Notes: generated by a model not told the origin, from the letters alone. Counted from the stretch's first letter, positions 34,081 to 45,970 are shown. The stretch is DNA of 64,000 bases from Cavia porcellus (GCF_034190915.1 NW_026947484.1:213974657-214038656), one strand, 5' to 3'. A program made the numbers and translations.

Positions 34081-35689
34081 GACTTTTTTTAAATAAACCA
34101 TAAACATTCTTCTTATTAAACTAATATTGGATTTTCTGTAACTTGAAGCCAAAAGATTCTTAATTGATAGGGAATTCATCTATGTTACACCTTAAGAAAC
34201 CTTCCCCACTGGGTAACTACATGCCCAGCATCTTGCCAAATAAAACTCCTGACCCTGTTCAATCATCAGGTTGTTAATTATAGTTAAGATTTATTGTGTT
34301 AGCAAAGTTAGTAACAAGAATATTACCTTTGGGAGTAACACCTGGAAACCTTTTGCACAGTCAGTGGTACATAAATAACTAGTTTTCCTTAACAGAAGGA
34401 AACTCATAGTTTGCAGTGGATCAGAAGAGATTCACCAGAGCATTGGTGATGGTGTGGCAGGGTTCAGAAGCAGTCTAAGAGCTCTGTGGTACTCTCAGAG
34501 CACTGCCATAACATTTTCTCTAAGGTCTCAGTCATTATCCAAAACAGAGAGGCAGGGCAGAGAGAGTTCTGAAGAGCTCTTGGAAATTGGTACTGCTTTG
34601 ATTCCCAAGATTCTAATCTGAAGACCCACCCTTTGGCCTTGGTTGAATTTGGGAGCATCTACCTCTCTTGTCCTGTTCTCTCAGGGCAAGGACAGACACA
34701 GCCCAGGTCAATCAAAGCCAAATATACCCAGACAATTCAAGACAACACAAGCCCGCCAAATGAAACTACAGCATGTGCATGTAGATGTGTGTGTTCATTT
34801 GCACATGGGCATGCGCAGGAATGAACCTGGCCTAGGTGGTGTACAGCTCATCTCCTGTGTGACGTTTATCATCAGAAGGTCACTGCATTTATGGAAGTCC
34901 CTTTAAAGTAAAAGGAGTTGCAGCCACCAGAAGACAGGGGAGTCCTCTCCCAGGGGCTGTGCAGGGCTGGAGTCCAGAGGCCTCTTGGACTGGCCGTCCC
35001 ATTTTCAGCTGATCACTCATCTTTTTATGTAGACGTTTAAGAAAACACTTGACTTTGTACAATGCAATCCATGATTCAATCCCCTTTTTCCCATTAAGAC
35101 ATTATTCTGGGAACGTTTCTTTGCTATTTTTAGGAACATTGATTTCTTTTTGAATCATTCTGCCTGCGTTATTCGTGATGTCCTCAGACAATACTTCTGG
35201 CCTGACTCTTCTATCGACACCTAGCAAAGGCGTCCTGCCGATCAGTTAGCATTGGCGCAGCAGGAGGCTGGGGAAGGAACCTCAGCTCCCCTGGCCCCTC
35301 CTCTCCTTCCCCTGCAGAAAGAATCTTGATAACAGTAATGACGCCACCACCCTTTCTTTATATGGAACATTGTACTTTTTAAAGAGCATGCACCTTTCAA
35401 TGAAGAACACATAATATCATTCAAAGGATGAGAACAGAACAGCACGCTCAAGGAACAATTTTTGATTGGGGTGGGAAAGGAGGGTAGGCTTTCTTTAAAA
35501 AACATTTTTACATCCCTCCTGAGGAAGGAAAATCTATTCATTCTGTTCACCACCTCATTTACTTGCAGACTTAGACCTTTTGATTATTCCACAAAAACCC
35601 ATTTCAACTTGGTGAAATTAAGGCTGAGTATGTTCCTGATATAAATGAATACTTAGGTTAACAACAGGACACATACAAGAATATGCGTA
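34081..35689. other. Unique sequence, no gene recognised
   Basis: The part at about 35100-35420 is repeat-free and could be conserved, but no gene or motif cluster strong enough for a call was seen. Confidence 0.35.
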
Positions 35690-35990
35690 AAAACTTTACT
35701 TATACTTTCCAACTGAAACTAATGTAAATGTCCATCAATAGCAGAATGCATAAATAAAATATTATATATCTGCAGGATGGAATATTATATAATGATAAAG
35801 AGGAGCAAACCCTGGTAACCATACACCAAAGTATTGAGTGAAAAGCTAGACACAAAAGAATAAGCATTGTACGTTTTCACTTATATGATTGGCAAGAGCA
35901 GATGAAATGAATCTTTGGTGACAGAGGCCACCTTTTGGTGATTAAGGGACAGTGTTGACTGGGAGGAGATACAAGGGAACCTTATATGAT
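35690..35990 (+). mobile_element. LINE-1 3'-end fragment
   Basis: AATGTCCATCAATAGCAGAATG, GGATGGAATATTATATAATGA, GAAAAGCTAGACACAAAAG and TTTTCACTTATATGATTGGC are decayed L1 ORF2-end/3' UTR text. Confidence 0.7.
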
Positions 35991-37424
35991 CATGAGTTAG
36001 AAATGTTCTTGCATTTATGAAAAGTGCTTTTTAATGCAATACATTTAAAGTGGCCAGACAGCTCTTTTAATTCTATGGTTTCTCATGCCAAGACCAGACT
36101 CTGTGGTTCCCATGAGAGTCTAGATTCTAAGAGAAGCTCGGTATTCATTCAATCACTAGCCTCTACAATTCAATACGATGCAACATTTATTGATAGGTAG
36201 TTTTTGAATGAACAAATAAAGGACTTTCTTTCCACTATTCAGATACTTTATCTGGAAACAAATTGTTCACTAGCTAACCACTACTTCCTCATTTGATTGA
36301 TACCCGAGTCCACCAAAATTTCAGTGGCCCCAACTCCGTAGGTGTGATGTACTTCTCTGACATGAAGGTGTCTGTGCGGATGAAGAGAATGTTCAAACCA
36401 CTGATGGCAAACCTTTCAGAGCTTTCAATGACCTAAGCCAACCCGCTGTGGGCTGCATACCATCCAAGTGTTCAAGGCCTTGACTCTTGACTCTAGCTGA
36501 ACTTACTCTGCTCTTTGGACTTGAGGCCTTTGAACTACAATGTGCCCTTGCAAGATTTCCTGGCTTTCTTGTTTGGACTGGAGAGGAATGAGAAACACCA
36601 TTCTTAGGGTATTTCGGGACCTTGTCTTCCTGTCCAGTCCCTACAAGAGGAAGTTTGGAGAGGGGCAAAGGTTCAACCCGGTCTTACCGTTTACAGACCA
36701 TCTGATGTTGCCCTGAGCACGTCTCCCCTGAGATTTCACCCGTCCACCGACCTGGGCCCCCTCTTCTCATTGTTTTTCTAATCCAAAACCAGCCAGGGTA
36801 GGGCCTTTTCATTATTTAAAAAAAGCTTTCTAGAAGAGTTGCCTATCCAGTTCGAATCATCTTTCTGAGGACAAATAATAAAAAGCCTTGGGCAGTTGAG
36901 TCGACTCAGTTATTTCCAAACCTTTCTTAAGATCTTGTGAATAAAGTTACAGCAGCCATTATTTCCTCCAGTTAAAACAGCGCATCAGAAAGATTGCAAC
37001 TTCTCTGTGGTCTCTCAGCGGTCCACAGAGGAATCGGTGTGCTAACTGCGAGCCCATCAGCACCCTTCTGCCTGATGGTCAGTTCACAGGCTCTGGTCCT
37101 CATCACCCACTTGGGGTGGTGACCTGCTCTGGGAGTGGGAAAGCCCAGTGTCACCAGACACACCAATGATAAAGATGGTCTTCCAGACCCAGTCAGTGCT
37201 CCAGACGGCTTCTAAAACCTTTTCTGTATCCCCAGGCTCCTGCACAGAGCTTGAAACTGAGGAGTCATCAGTGAAAGGAAGACTGAGTTAACCTTGGGTG
37301 CTATAAGCTTGGTACTCCACAACGTCTACTGAATGTAAAAAACCATAAAACAGGGAGGGTGTATTAGATGTCTTTCTGCCCAATTGGCACTTTCCAGCAA
37401 TAACAATTATTATTATTACTGTCA
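35991..37424. other. Mostly unique, no gene recognised
   Basis: A short L2-like piece may lie near 36145-36200. The stretch at about 36800-36990 (TCATTATTTAAAAAAAGC ... TTATTTCCTCCAGTTAAAAC) is repeat-free and may be conserved. Confidence 0.35.
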
Positions 37425-37560
37425 TTGTTATTATTCACTCAGAGCTTATTATGTGCCAAAAACTTTAAAATTTTTACAAAGCTTATATCAACAATATAAT
37501 GATTTTGTGCAATATATTTTTTAATTATTAATTTGCAGATGAGAAAAACCACAGTTCAGA
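37425..37560 (-). repeat. MIR SINE
   Basis: TTCACTCAGAGCTTATTATG ... GTGCCAAAAACTTT ... TTGCAGATGAGAAAAACCAC is reverse-strand MIR. Confidence 0.6.
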
Positions 37561-38261
37561 TGAGTAGCTCGCTCAAAATTACTCAGTCCTCAGGAAACCG
37601 AAGTCCAGGGATCAGGCACCCAGCCTCGGGCAGGTCCCTCCCTGGAGAATCAGACTCATGGCCAAAGGAAATTTGTAGCTGGCGGCCTGGGATTGCCTGC
37701 TCCTGGGCTGACGGACCTTCACCGCAGGCCCACCTGCCTGTGACTCCCTTCCTCCTCCGCTCTGCACTCAACTTACTTAATTTCCTTGTCTTTTTATTTC
37801 CCACATGTTAAGAGGTAGTCTTCTTTTCCCTCCTTCTGTTCTTTTCCTGGTTTTCGCTCTCATTTCTCCAAATCATTCCTCCTCCTCCTCTTCCTCCTCC
37901 TCTGTTGCTTTCTCTTGCCCTCTTTCTTTGCCCCGCACACCAATGTTAGTACAACCGTAAGTTAGAGGGCAAAATCATGTGCATGTGGAGGAGGCTTACG
38001 ATGCTCCCAGGAGCCACCCAGGCAGGGAGAGTCGATCCTCTCAAGTGCCCCGCCATTCATTCAATGCCTGTTCATTGGATACCAGTACGGGCCACGTAGA
38101 GGGCATGTGGTACCTGAAAGCTGGAGGTATTAGCCAAAAACTAACACCACAGATAGAAAAGAATATATGTATTAGAACAACTAGGGAGAGGGAGCAGAAC
38201 TAGAGGAGAACACAATGCCGCATGAGCTGGCCTGGAAACCATAATAGCCAGCTAAATTTTT
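37561..38261. other. Unique sequence with TCC/CTCCT simple tract
   Basis: Pyrimidine tract (CTC/TCC)n at 37876-37906. No gene seen. Confidence 0.45.
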
Positions 38262-38342
38262 TATTTTGGTACTGGGCACCAAACTCACAACCTTGTGTTT
38301 GGCAGGCAGGTACTTACACCGCTGAGCTAAATCTCTGGCCCA
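38262..38342 (-). repeat. ID-like SINE
   Basis: Reverse-strand ID-like body: TACTGGGCACCAAACTCAC, TTTGGCAGGCAGGTAC, CCGCTGAGCTAAATCTC. Confidence 0.75.
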
Positions 38343-38394
38343 ACCTAGCTAAATATTAAGGAGAACCTAACTTGTGTCTGATCTTTGTGGAGTA

Positions 38395-38535
38395 CATCAC
38401 TTTTTTAATATTCACAATTTTAATGTTTATGATCTACTCTAGTCCTAAACAGTGAATACAATTATTGGGCACATTTTACAGATGAAGAAACGGTAGCACA
38501 AAGAGGTCAAATGACTCAGTCAAGTTCCAAAAGTT
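38395..38535 (-). repeat. MIR SINE
   Basis: GGGCACATTTTACAGATGAAG, AAGAGGTCAAATGACTCAG and TCAAGTTCC give the reverse MIR core. Confidence 0.7.
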
Positions 38536-38544
38536 AGTGAGCAG

Positions 38545-38955
38545 CAGCATGTCCATTTTGTTTTGCTATAACAAAATACCTGGTGCTAATACTTTACAAA
38601 GCATGGATGTTTATTTGGCTCGTGATTGTGATGACTGGAAGATCCAAACAGCATGGTGCTGCCCTGCCAAGACCCCACCTCCCACAACATGGCAGAGAGG
38701 TGGAAAGAAAACTTGCCTAGTGTGGAAGGGGCACGTGTGCAAACACAGAAACAAGAAAACAGGCGTGCTGCTTGTGTAACAAATTTCTCTTCAGTGAACT
38801 ATACTAATCCCTTCTAATGATGGAGCCCCAGACCTAATTACCTTTTACCACTCATCTCTTGAAAGTTCTGCTACCTCACCTCTACCATACTGGAGACCAA
38901 ACTTCAAGAACATGAATCTCTTGGGGAAAATCATGCCCAAACCACAGTACAAGGT
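38545..38955 (-). mobile_element. MaLR-like LTR, diverged
   Basis: TTTTGCTATAACAAAATACCTGG ... GTTTATTTGGCTCGTGATTG ... GACTGGAAGATCCAA ... CATGAATCTCTTGGGG is reverse-strand text of the same LTR group as 42463-42870 and 52055-52400. Confidence 0.5.
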
Positions 38956-40010
38956 AAGAACTCAAATCTTGACAGTGGACCCTAATGTGTGCCACAGCCA
39001 ATGCTGCCAAACTCGAGGGCGGATGCCGAGAAGTCAGGGAAAGCTTTCTTGGGGAGATAACAGTTGAGGTAAGATCTAAGGATAAACAGAGCTGGGCTCT
39101 CAAATAAGCCATGAAATGTGACAGTTTTCCTCATGCTGTTCGCCATGGCAGACATTGCTAGCTGGTTAGTGTACCCTCTTCTCAGATCAGAACTCAGATT
39201 CCCAGGAAGAAGGTTCCAAGTTGTCCCTCCTGACTAATCAGAGCTGATCCGAGAGTTAAAACCTATTCGCCATGCTGGGTTTGCTGGTCCTTCGAGCCAG
39301 CAACTTAGAACACTTAGACCACGCTGTCAAGTGCCTTCTTAGTGACAGTGGGGTAGCAACCATACCCGCTGTGTGTAACAGTTTGGTGCATGCTTTTCCA
39401 GCACGGTAGTTACTTGAACTACCAACACTAGGTTTTTATTTGTTTTGTTTGTTTTTTGCTTGTTGATTTTTCTGGGACCAAAGTGACAAGGAAAGATAGG
39501 GAAACGGGAAGATCTGTGGACATTCGGGGGATTGTCTGGGGAATGGAAATCAGCTGTAGACCATGCATTAAACAAATGACTTCCATCACCGACTCACAGC
39601 CAAATAGAAATTATGCCCAAAATGGTCATCATGGTTGGTCCTAAACACTAGCTTCCAAGCAGGGAATTCAAAACATCTGCCCAAGTGCTGACCTGCACAC
39701 TACATCCCTCTGCACACGACCGCCCTGCCCAGCTGTTTGTGGGCAGGCAGAGCCCAGCTCCTGCAAAACCCTTAAACAGAGGGCAACCTGAGGTTGGAGA
39801 AAACGGAGGGTGGCAACCAAAATAAGGCTCTTAGAATCTCTTACACCTTAGACTAGTTCTTCCGTTTTCCTTGAGTCGTGCCTTTGTTTTAAGTGCTCAT
39901 ATTAAGCATTGTCTTTTTAAAAATATACATTGAGTGTAGTTGTATGAATAGATCAGTATGATATAAGTGATATTTAGTAACCGATAATTACTACGTTAGC
40001 CATCTGCTAT
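38956..40010. other. Unique sequence, no gene recognised
   Basis: A T/GTTT-rich stretch lies at 39432-39470. The right part (39830-40010) is AT-rich and repeat-free. Confidence 0.4.
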
Positions 40011-40330
40011 TCCTCAGGGTTTCACCAAACCCTTTCATAAAAGCAAAATGATACTCCGCAGCCAAATTATATAACATTAACAGAATATTTTATATGTGAA
40101 ATGCTGTATTTCTTTACTTTTCATTCAACTGAAAATGTACACAGTCGGTAACAAGCCATTTCAGCTGCATATTTATCCAAAACATTTCATAGGCAAAAAA
40201 AAAAAAGTCAAGTGAGAAAAATAACAGTTCAACCACATGAGGGCTAGGAAACACATTAGAAAAGGGATCCTCATTACAATAATAAACGAGGGTCCAATTA
40301 AGGCTGCCACATGCAGGGCGGGGCCACACT
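40011..40330. promoter_or_regulatory. Candidate conserved non-coding element
   Basis: Repeat-free AT-rich block with TATATAACATTAACAG, ATTCATTAG-like and CAATTAAGG cores and AACAATAATAAACG, ending sharply at G+C-richer flank near 40315. It resembles the other enhancer-like blocks here. Inference from composition and motifs only. Confidence 0.35.
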
Positions 40331-41687
40331 TGGCAGGGAAAGCCTGCGCTTTGGAGGTATTGCCCTTGACTTCAAGAGCTTCCCCGGCATCCTAACTGCA
40401 TTCCCAGACTGGGGCTGCTGCAGCTGCCATGGAGGGAAGCATCAATAGCCCCAGCCCGCCTTCTGCCGTACATTTTGGAAAACATTTTTTTGCTGTAAGC
40501 AAATACTGTCTGTTTTCCCGGTGTGTATGGGCTCCCATTTCACTGCCCTATGATGCAGACTCCTGGACAAGGCAGTGGGCAAGAGGATGAGGTAGGGAAG
40601 GGCCCAGGGAAGTGGGGGCTGTATTGCACTACACAGCCCGGAGAAGACACAGCTCAGTGTCAGAGAGCTCGGACTTGGAGCCCCATGGACTGGGGAGGCA
40701 GCTCGGCCCTGGCTCAGTGGCACTTGCCCAGTGAGTGTGGCATGCAGGGTGATGGGTAGGAGTCATAAGAAGAAGGCTTGCATCTTGCTCCTGGAGAGCC
40801 ATGAGATAAGAATGGAGGTAGTGCTCAGGTGACTATCTGCCTTCTCTAATGCTGCCTTTGCTCCTCTAATGAGGACAGCATACTTCTTTTCTGGTTGATT
40901 TGAGTACTAAAGGAGGTTACCTGTGTTGCTAAGTGCTAAGATGCTAGGAGTCAGTTAAGAATTAATTGCTCTGATTATTATTAGTGTGATCTAGTTGGGC
41001 AAATAAAATATATACATACGAAAAGTGAGAACTAGTTGTGTAACAACGTGCAGGCTACTGCAAAACACTCAAGTATGGAATAAATGCCAGGTGCTTCAGG
41101 TTGAGCAGGAGAAAGGGAGCTCACAGGGAAGCAGGACTGAGCAAGAAAGGCTGCCTACAAGAAGAGAGTTTCGCCAAAGAACTCCTCAGTTTCAGAGCCA
41201 AAGGGTATCAGCTTAGTCTGGTCACTGGCAAAGGCCAGGAGTCCTCTAAGGCAAATTGCTTCCTCAGGCCCCGGACTTGCCCTTTGGTTCCAGGACTCAG
41301 GTCAACAGTGGGGCACGTCTCTGGTGATCTGGGCCCGTGGAATAGGCTTAGGTCTTTCTCCCAGGGGATTCTCAAAGGGACTTCATGTCCCTGCCTCAGC
41401 AGTTCACCTGTAATTGGTCTTCTCAGAGTAGCTCTATCCTTGCCTCAGAATTTGCCATTTACCTCCTGACTCCGTGGAGGGCCAGGCCATGTTTTAGTAC
41501 GTGTTTGCAGTGCATCATGCTTACATTGCTATTTTTTGTGCTTTCATGTGGGGGCTTTAAAAATTGTATCTTAATTTCAAACTGATAAAATCCAATCTGG
41601 TTAAAATATAGCAACTATTGAAGGGTACATCTGCGTTTTAGTTTTCTTTTTAGTTTCCTGCATATTAGTTTTCTTCTTTTAGGTAGC
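40331..41687. other. Unique sequence, no gene recognised
   Basis: No repeat family or coding exon could be supported. Confidence 0.4.
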
Positions 41688-42452
41688 TGTTATGGATTAA
41701 GAACTAGTGGTCAACTTAATGCCAGCTGGATTACATCAGCATGGCACTGAACGAAGATGCTCTACCTGAGGAAAGTTGCCAGCATAAATAGGTGGAGAAG
41801 GAGAAGGGAGACGTTAACATGTTGTTGCGTTGAGGCATTGTGGGTTCCCCTACGAGTTGCTGTTTGAGCCGTTGGTTCTCCTGGAGAAGCTTTGATTCTC
41901 ACATTGAGCATTGCTTCCTGGCTCCAGAAGGGAAGACGTGTGCTGCTTGGTCTCCAGGATGAACTCGTCATGCTGGCTTCCCGGCATGTACCCAGCTGTG
42001 CTTGTCGTCGGAGCTCGGGGCCTCTGTGTTGCTGAGGATGGCTGTGGTGCCTTTCAGGACAGCACTGGTCTTTGTTGTGTGAATTCTCGGCTCAAGCATA
42101 GAACCCTCATCCCACCAGCACAGCTCCTTCTCCTCGCTGGCATGGACTTTCTGGCTTCTTCTGCTGACCTTTGGGCCTTGCCGGCACAGATCCGTAAAAG
42201 AGACTGGCGTGAGTCCTTCTTGTGGGCTCTGGACCTCCAGTTGGACTCATGGGAGGCATGTCATGAGCTCTGGGTTTTCATCTGGACTCATGTGGGACAC
42301 TGCTGTGGGATTTAGGCCCTTGACTAAATAGTCTATGTTTTTGGTATTGCGGATAATTTTCTTGTGTTAACTCCCGGTGACCATTAAAAAAAAATATTAT
42401 AAACTCCATGTCCTGATTCTAATTGTTCTCTGCACAACCCCTGACTACAACA
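41688..42452 (+). mobile_element. Solo LTR, rodent MaLR (ORR1/MT-like)
   Basis: Begins TGTTATGGATTAAGAACTAG with GTGGTCAACTTAATGCC and ends CCCTGACTACAACA, so it has TGTT...AACA ends. Flanks GTAGC (41683-41687) and GTAGT (42453-42457) fit a 5-base target duplication with one change. Length is about 765 bp. The 134-codon frame inside has no protein features. The next LTR starts ten bases downstream. Confidence 0.6.
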
Positions 42453-42462
42453 GTAGTATATC

Positions 42463-42870
42463 TGATATGGCTTAGATCTTAGAATGTCCCCTAAAAGTGT
42501 CATGTGTTCAGAAGTGAGGCTTTTGGGTCGTGAGGGCTTTACCTTCATTGATGAGATCGTAATTTAATGGCATTATTAGGAGGTGGAAGCACAGAAGGCA
42601 GGCCCCAGTGAGAAGAGTAGGTCATGGGGCTATGGCCTCAGGGACTGCAGCTTGTCCCGGGCCCCTCCTCTCTGGCTCTTCCTCCTCTCTGCTTCCTGGC
42701 TGCCATGAGGTGAGCCACTTTCCTTCACCACGCCCTTCTGCCATGTTTCTGCCCTGAGGCCAGCTGCCCTTGGGATGAAACATTTGAAACCATGAAACCA
42801 AATAACCATTTCTCCCTTTAAAACGTTGTCTCGGGTATTCTATCACGGCCTTAGAAAGCTGACTAACACA
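42463..42870 (+). mobile_element. MaLR-like LTR
   Basis: Starts TGATATGGCTTAGATCTTAG with GTCATGTGTTCAGAAGTGAGG, contains CTTCCTGGCTGCCATGAGG and ends AGAAAGCTGACTAACACA. TG...CA ends and length (about 408 bp) fit a MaLR solo LTR. Reverse-strand relatives occur at 17964, 38545 and 52055. Confidence 0.55.
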
Positions 42871-43257
42871 ATTCCTTAAGGGGGAATAGCTGAAATGTTC
42901 TGTTCATTGTTAAGTTACCCAAATAAAACAAGTACTTGATAAAAGCTTATAGTGAAGATTTCAAAGCAACTGATGGCAATGCGGATGACAAACAAGTGGC
43001 CTTGGCACTTTGGTGCATTGACCGTGTGAACCCCCTTATGCAGCAGATCATGGGTGATAGTCATAAGAACATGGCAACCCTCTCCAGGCTTTTGTTTCTT
43101 CGTCTAGAAAGCAAGGTATTGAATGAGATGATGTCTCATAAGTCTTCTAGCCCTAGTAGTGTGTGATTTCAGGCTGTGATCCACACCCTACAAACCCTCA
43201 GAATCTTGCTAAAAAAGAAAGCACAACACACACCTTTCAATTAGATAGCGATGGGTG
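42871..43257. other. Unique sequence, nothing recognised
   Basis: No gene or repeat family could be supported. Confidence 0.4.
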
Positions 43258-43350
43258 AGGGGCTGAGGATTTAGCTCAGAGGCATAAGCGCCTGCCTGGC
43301 AAACATGAGGTCATGAGTTTGATCCCCGGTACTGAAAAACCAAAAAATAA
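43258..43350 (+). repeat. ID-like SINE
   Basis: GGGGCTGAGGATTTAGCTC, GCCTGCCTGGCAAACATGAGG, GAGTTTGATCCCCGGTACTG and an A/C-rich tail. Confidence 0.85.
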
Positions 43351-43944
43351 AAAACAAAAACATAAAAAGAGTGAAGTGAGGTAGATAGGCGATATCATGG
43401 AAGAAAAAGACCTAAAAGTTCTTTCCCCAGTCCCCGGTACACGGCAGGAACTTCCAACGTAGGGGAACCTCCCCTGAGGAGCAGCAGAAGCCTGAGTCAT
43501 GATGCAGAGCACAGCCCAGGTGACAGATGCAGACTGAGATGGTGCAGAGGATGGCGTGCAGTGAGGCTGGAAGGGCCTTGGCAGGAACTTGGCCGTCCCC
43601 TAAAGGAAACAAGAGTAAAGTGAGAGGGGTATTCAGGGAGGTAGCAGCCCGGAGAGGGCCATGTGAGGAGAGTGGGCTTCGTCTTGACAGATAGCACCAC
43701 TCAGTCCCATGATGTTCTCATGACCTGGCTGACCTGGGACTTATTTCTTGAAAAGTAATGAAAGGTGTTTTCACTTCTTGGAACTTCCTGGTCATATCAT
43801 TTTGCAAGTACACAATTTTCTCATTTTAACTAGGATTTTCTGTTTGTTCTAATGTTTTTCTTTTCCCTGCCACACTTAGGCTCTGTTTTTACTGCAAGAA
43901 AGTGGTTTCAAACACTCTGACCCATTTCATCCCATCAATAGCCT
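43351..43944. other. Unique sequence, nothing recognised
   Basis: Short open frames on the reverse strand carry no domain. Confidence 0.4.
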
Positions 43945-44115
43945 GTCCCACAGTTGTGGGAAAATTACTTACCATTTTCAAATCTTAGTATTTTTACCTG
44001 TAAAGTGGGATAATGACATTCTTTACCTAACGAGGTTGTTGGACCATTAAATGAGATAATGAATAGTATGTGTAGAGCACAGCATAGTGGCTGGTAAGGA
44101 GAAGCACCTATTATG
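43945..44115 (+). repeat. MIR SINE
   Basis: TTGTGGGAAAATTACTTACC, TACCTGTAAAGTGGGATAATG, ACGAGGTTGTTGGACCATTAAATGAG and GAGCACAGCATAGTGGCTGG follow MIR order closely. Confidence 0.8.
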
Positions 44116-44573
44116 TTTTTCTATAGCTGCTAGTAGTGGCTGCCACACCAGGCCACCTCCTGCTCTTCCTACAGAGGAAGAGGCTCTTAGGGAAGGCTGG
44201 AGAGGGCCTCAAGTCTGGACTCTAAGTTGTTTTTGCATGATAATTGCTCTTTAGGCCCATGTAAGATGCGACTCTGAGACTTTGTAGACAGTTTTGGGTT
44301 ACACTGACTGCTTGCATGATTAGAAAGAATTATATTTAAAATTTTTCTACAATGGATATATTCATTATGTACCACAAACATGTGCCAAAAAAAAGAAAAA
44401 AGAATAAATTTTGCACATTTCAGCCATTAATACTACTGTTATTAACCAAAGCACAAAATTGTTTATTGAATTGTCTGTGAGTTTTATGGTGTTCCCAAAA
44501 GTTCAACTTTGAGTCTCTGAAGATGTCCCTAAACAAAAAAGTCAGAAAATCTCTTTTAAAAACCTGCTTGAGG
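44116..44573. other. Unique sequence, nothing recognised
   Basis: A-rich tract at about 44388-44405. No gene seen. Confidence 0.4.
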
Positions 44574-44644
44574 ACCAGTGGTTTAGCTCAGTGGCACAAG
44601 CACCCACCTGGCAAGGTATGAGGTCATGAGTTCAATCCCCATTT

Positions 44645-44648
<4 letters not shown>
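44574..44648 (+). repeat. ID-like SINE with CA-repeat tail
   Basis: AGTGGTTTAGCTCAGTGGCAC, ACCTGGCAAGGTATGAGG and GAGTTCAATCCCC, followed by the CA tract listed separately. The tail has apparently grown into a microsatellite. Confidence 0.8.

Positions 44649-44691
<43 letters not shown>
44649..44691. repeat. (CA)n microsatellite
   Basis: About 21 CA units forming the SINE tail. Confidence 0.95.
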
Positions 44692-44695
<4 letters not shown>

Positions 44696-44775
44696 CCCAC
44701 CTGCTTGGTCTTATATGATCAGCTCTTGCAAATGTTCTTTGACTGGGTAGATTCCCAGCTAGAATAGAGGCTATT

Positions 44776-44783
44776 CTCTCTCT

Positions 44784-44870
<87 letters not shown>
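44776..44870. repeat. (TC)n-(TG)n compound microsatellite
   Basis: A CT tract of about 58 bases joins a TG tract of about 36 bases. The mirror-symmetric polypurine-polypyrimidine part can form triplex and the TG part Z-DNA. Confidence 0.95.
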
Positions 44871-44871
<1 letters not shown>

Positions 44872-44930
44872 GCTAGGGCCTCCTACATACTAGGCAAGTG
44901 CTCTACCACTGAGTTACATTTCCAGCCCTC
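44871..44930 (-). repeat. ID-type SINE, 5'-truncated
   Basis: TTGCTAGGGCCTCCTACATAC, GGCAAGTGCTCTACCACTGAG and TTTCCAGCCC on the reverse strand. The TG tract occupies its tail side. Confidence 0.7.
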
Positions 44931-44959
44931 CAATTAATACTATCATTAGCTATATCTGT

Positions 44960-45262
44960 CATTCAGTGGGCTTTTACTGTGACCCAGATACAGAGATGTT
45001 AAATCACTTCATCAAATACTTAATTAGTCCTATAGGAGATTTCATTATTGTGTCTATTTTTTTTTTTTTTTTTTGATACCAGGGATTGAACTCATGACCG
45101 CACACTTGCAAGGCAGGCGCTTATGCCGCTGAGCTAAATCCCCAGCCCTATTGTGTCTATTTTAGAAACAAGGACACTGAGACCCAGAGACATTAAGTAA
45201 CTTGCTGGAAGTTACCCAGCAGGCAAGTGGCAGAGCTAGGGCTAGCATTCAGGTGTATCTGA
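44960..45262 (-). repeat. MIR SINE split by an ID-like SINE
   Basis: Left piece CATTCAGTGGGCTTTTACTG ... GTCCTATAGGAGATTTC, right piece TAGAAACAAGGACACTGAGACC ... TAAGTAACTTGCTGGAAGTTACC ... GGCAGAGCTAGGGC. They join into one reverse-strand MIR when the SINE at 45061-45149 is removed. Confidence 0.75.
45061..45149 (-). repeat. ID-like SINE, young subfamily, with perfect target-site duplication
   Basis: Reverse-strand body with T-run tail, GATACCAGGGATTGAACTC, CTTGCAAGGCAGGCGC and CTGAGCTAAATCCCCAGCCC. The exact 14-base duplication ATTGTGTCTATTTT occurs at 45047-45060 and 45150-45163. Confidence 0.92.
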
Positions 45263-45740
45263 TCCTGATTCTTAATGGCAATTCTCTCTTCCCTCCTACG
45301 AATTAAGGTTTTTGGGCAGCAGGAGTTAAAACGCATGCAGGCCAGTTGGATGAGAAAAAAATTGGAAAGATCTTCAGTGGCCCCTGGGGAAAGATGGAGG
45401 CGATGAGGGGAATGAACACAGCTGTAGGCCTGCACTCCCCTGGTTTGTGTGAAGGCGGAGGGAGGCACAAGAGTCAGACAAGTTGGTGCCATGTGCTTGG
45501 GCAAGGTGCTACCATGGACAGAGCTTTGCTAGTTCTGGGTATCTAGCGGCCACAGGAGCTCAGAGAAATGCTGACACTCTGTGTCGCCTTGGCCTTTGTG
45601 GTCTCAAGCATCAGAATTCTTTGGAGTCTTGGGGGAGAGAGGAAACCCCCCACACAAGGGGAGTTAAGGCCCCCGAGGCAGGAGGTGCTTCCAATGACTA
45701 CAGTTACAGAATGAGAAGCACTGGACATTTGGGCGGACAG
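45263..45740. other. Unique sequence, nothing recognised
   Basis: No gene or repeat family could be supported. Confidence 0.4.
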
Positions 45741-45970
45741 AGAAGATAAAACTCCTCCTCAGCATGCATTATCTGCAACAAAGCAAGGCAAATTTACAAG
45801 CATATTATGGAAACTGCAGGAGAGGAAAATCATAGAAAGTTTCTCGTGAACAAGGAAATTGGAAATGGAAATTGGAAGCTCCCAGTACAGTGCCGATTAT
45901 TATTAATTTGAACTGTGTAAAATGTTATTGATAGTCCCTTTGTTGTCGTCTCTCTCTCCTTTTTCTGCTT
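45741..45970. promoter_or_regulatory. Candidate conserved non-coding element
   Basis: Repeat-free, with CAGCATGCATTATCTGC, GCCGATTATTATTAATTTGAAC and TGTTATTGATAGTCCC, a run of homeodomain-like cores. Regulatory role is inferred. Confidence 0.35.

Noticed and set aside
41911..42315. 134-codon frame
   Set aside because: It lies wholly inside a solo LTR and has no protein features.
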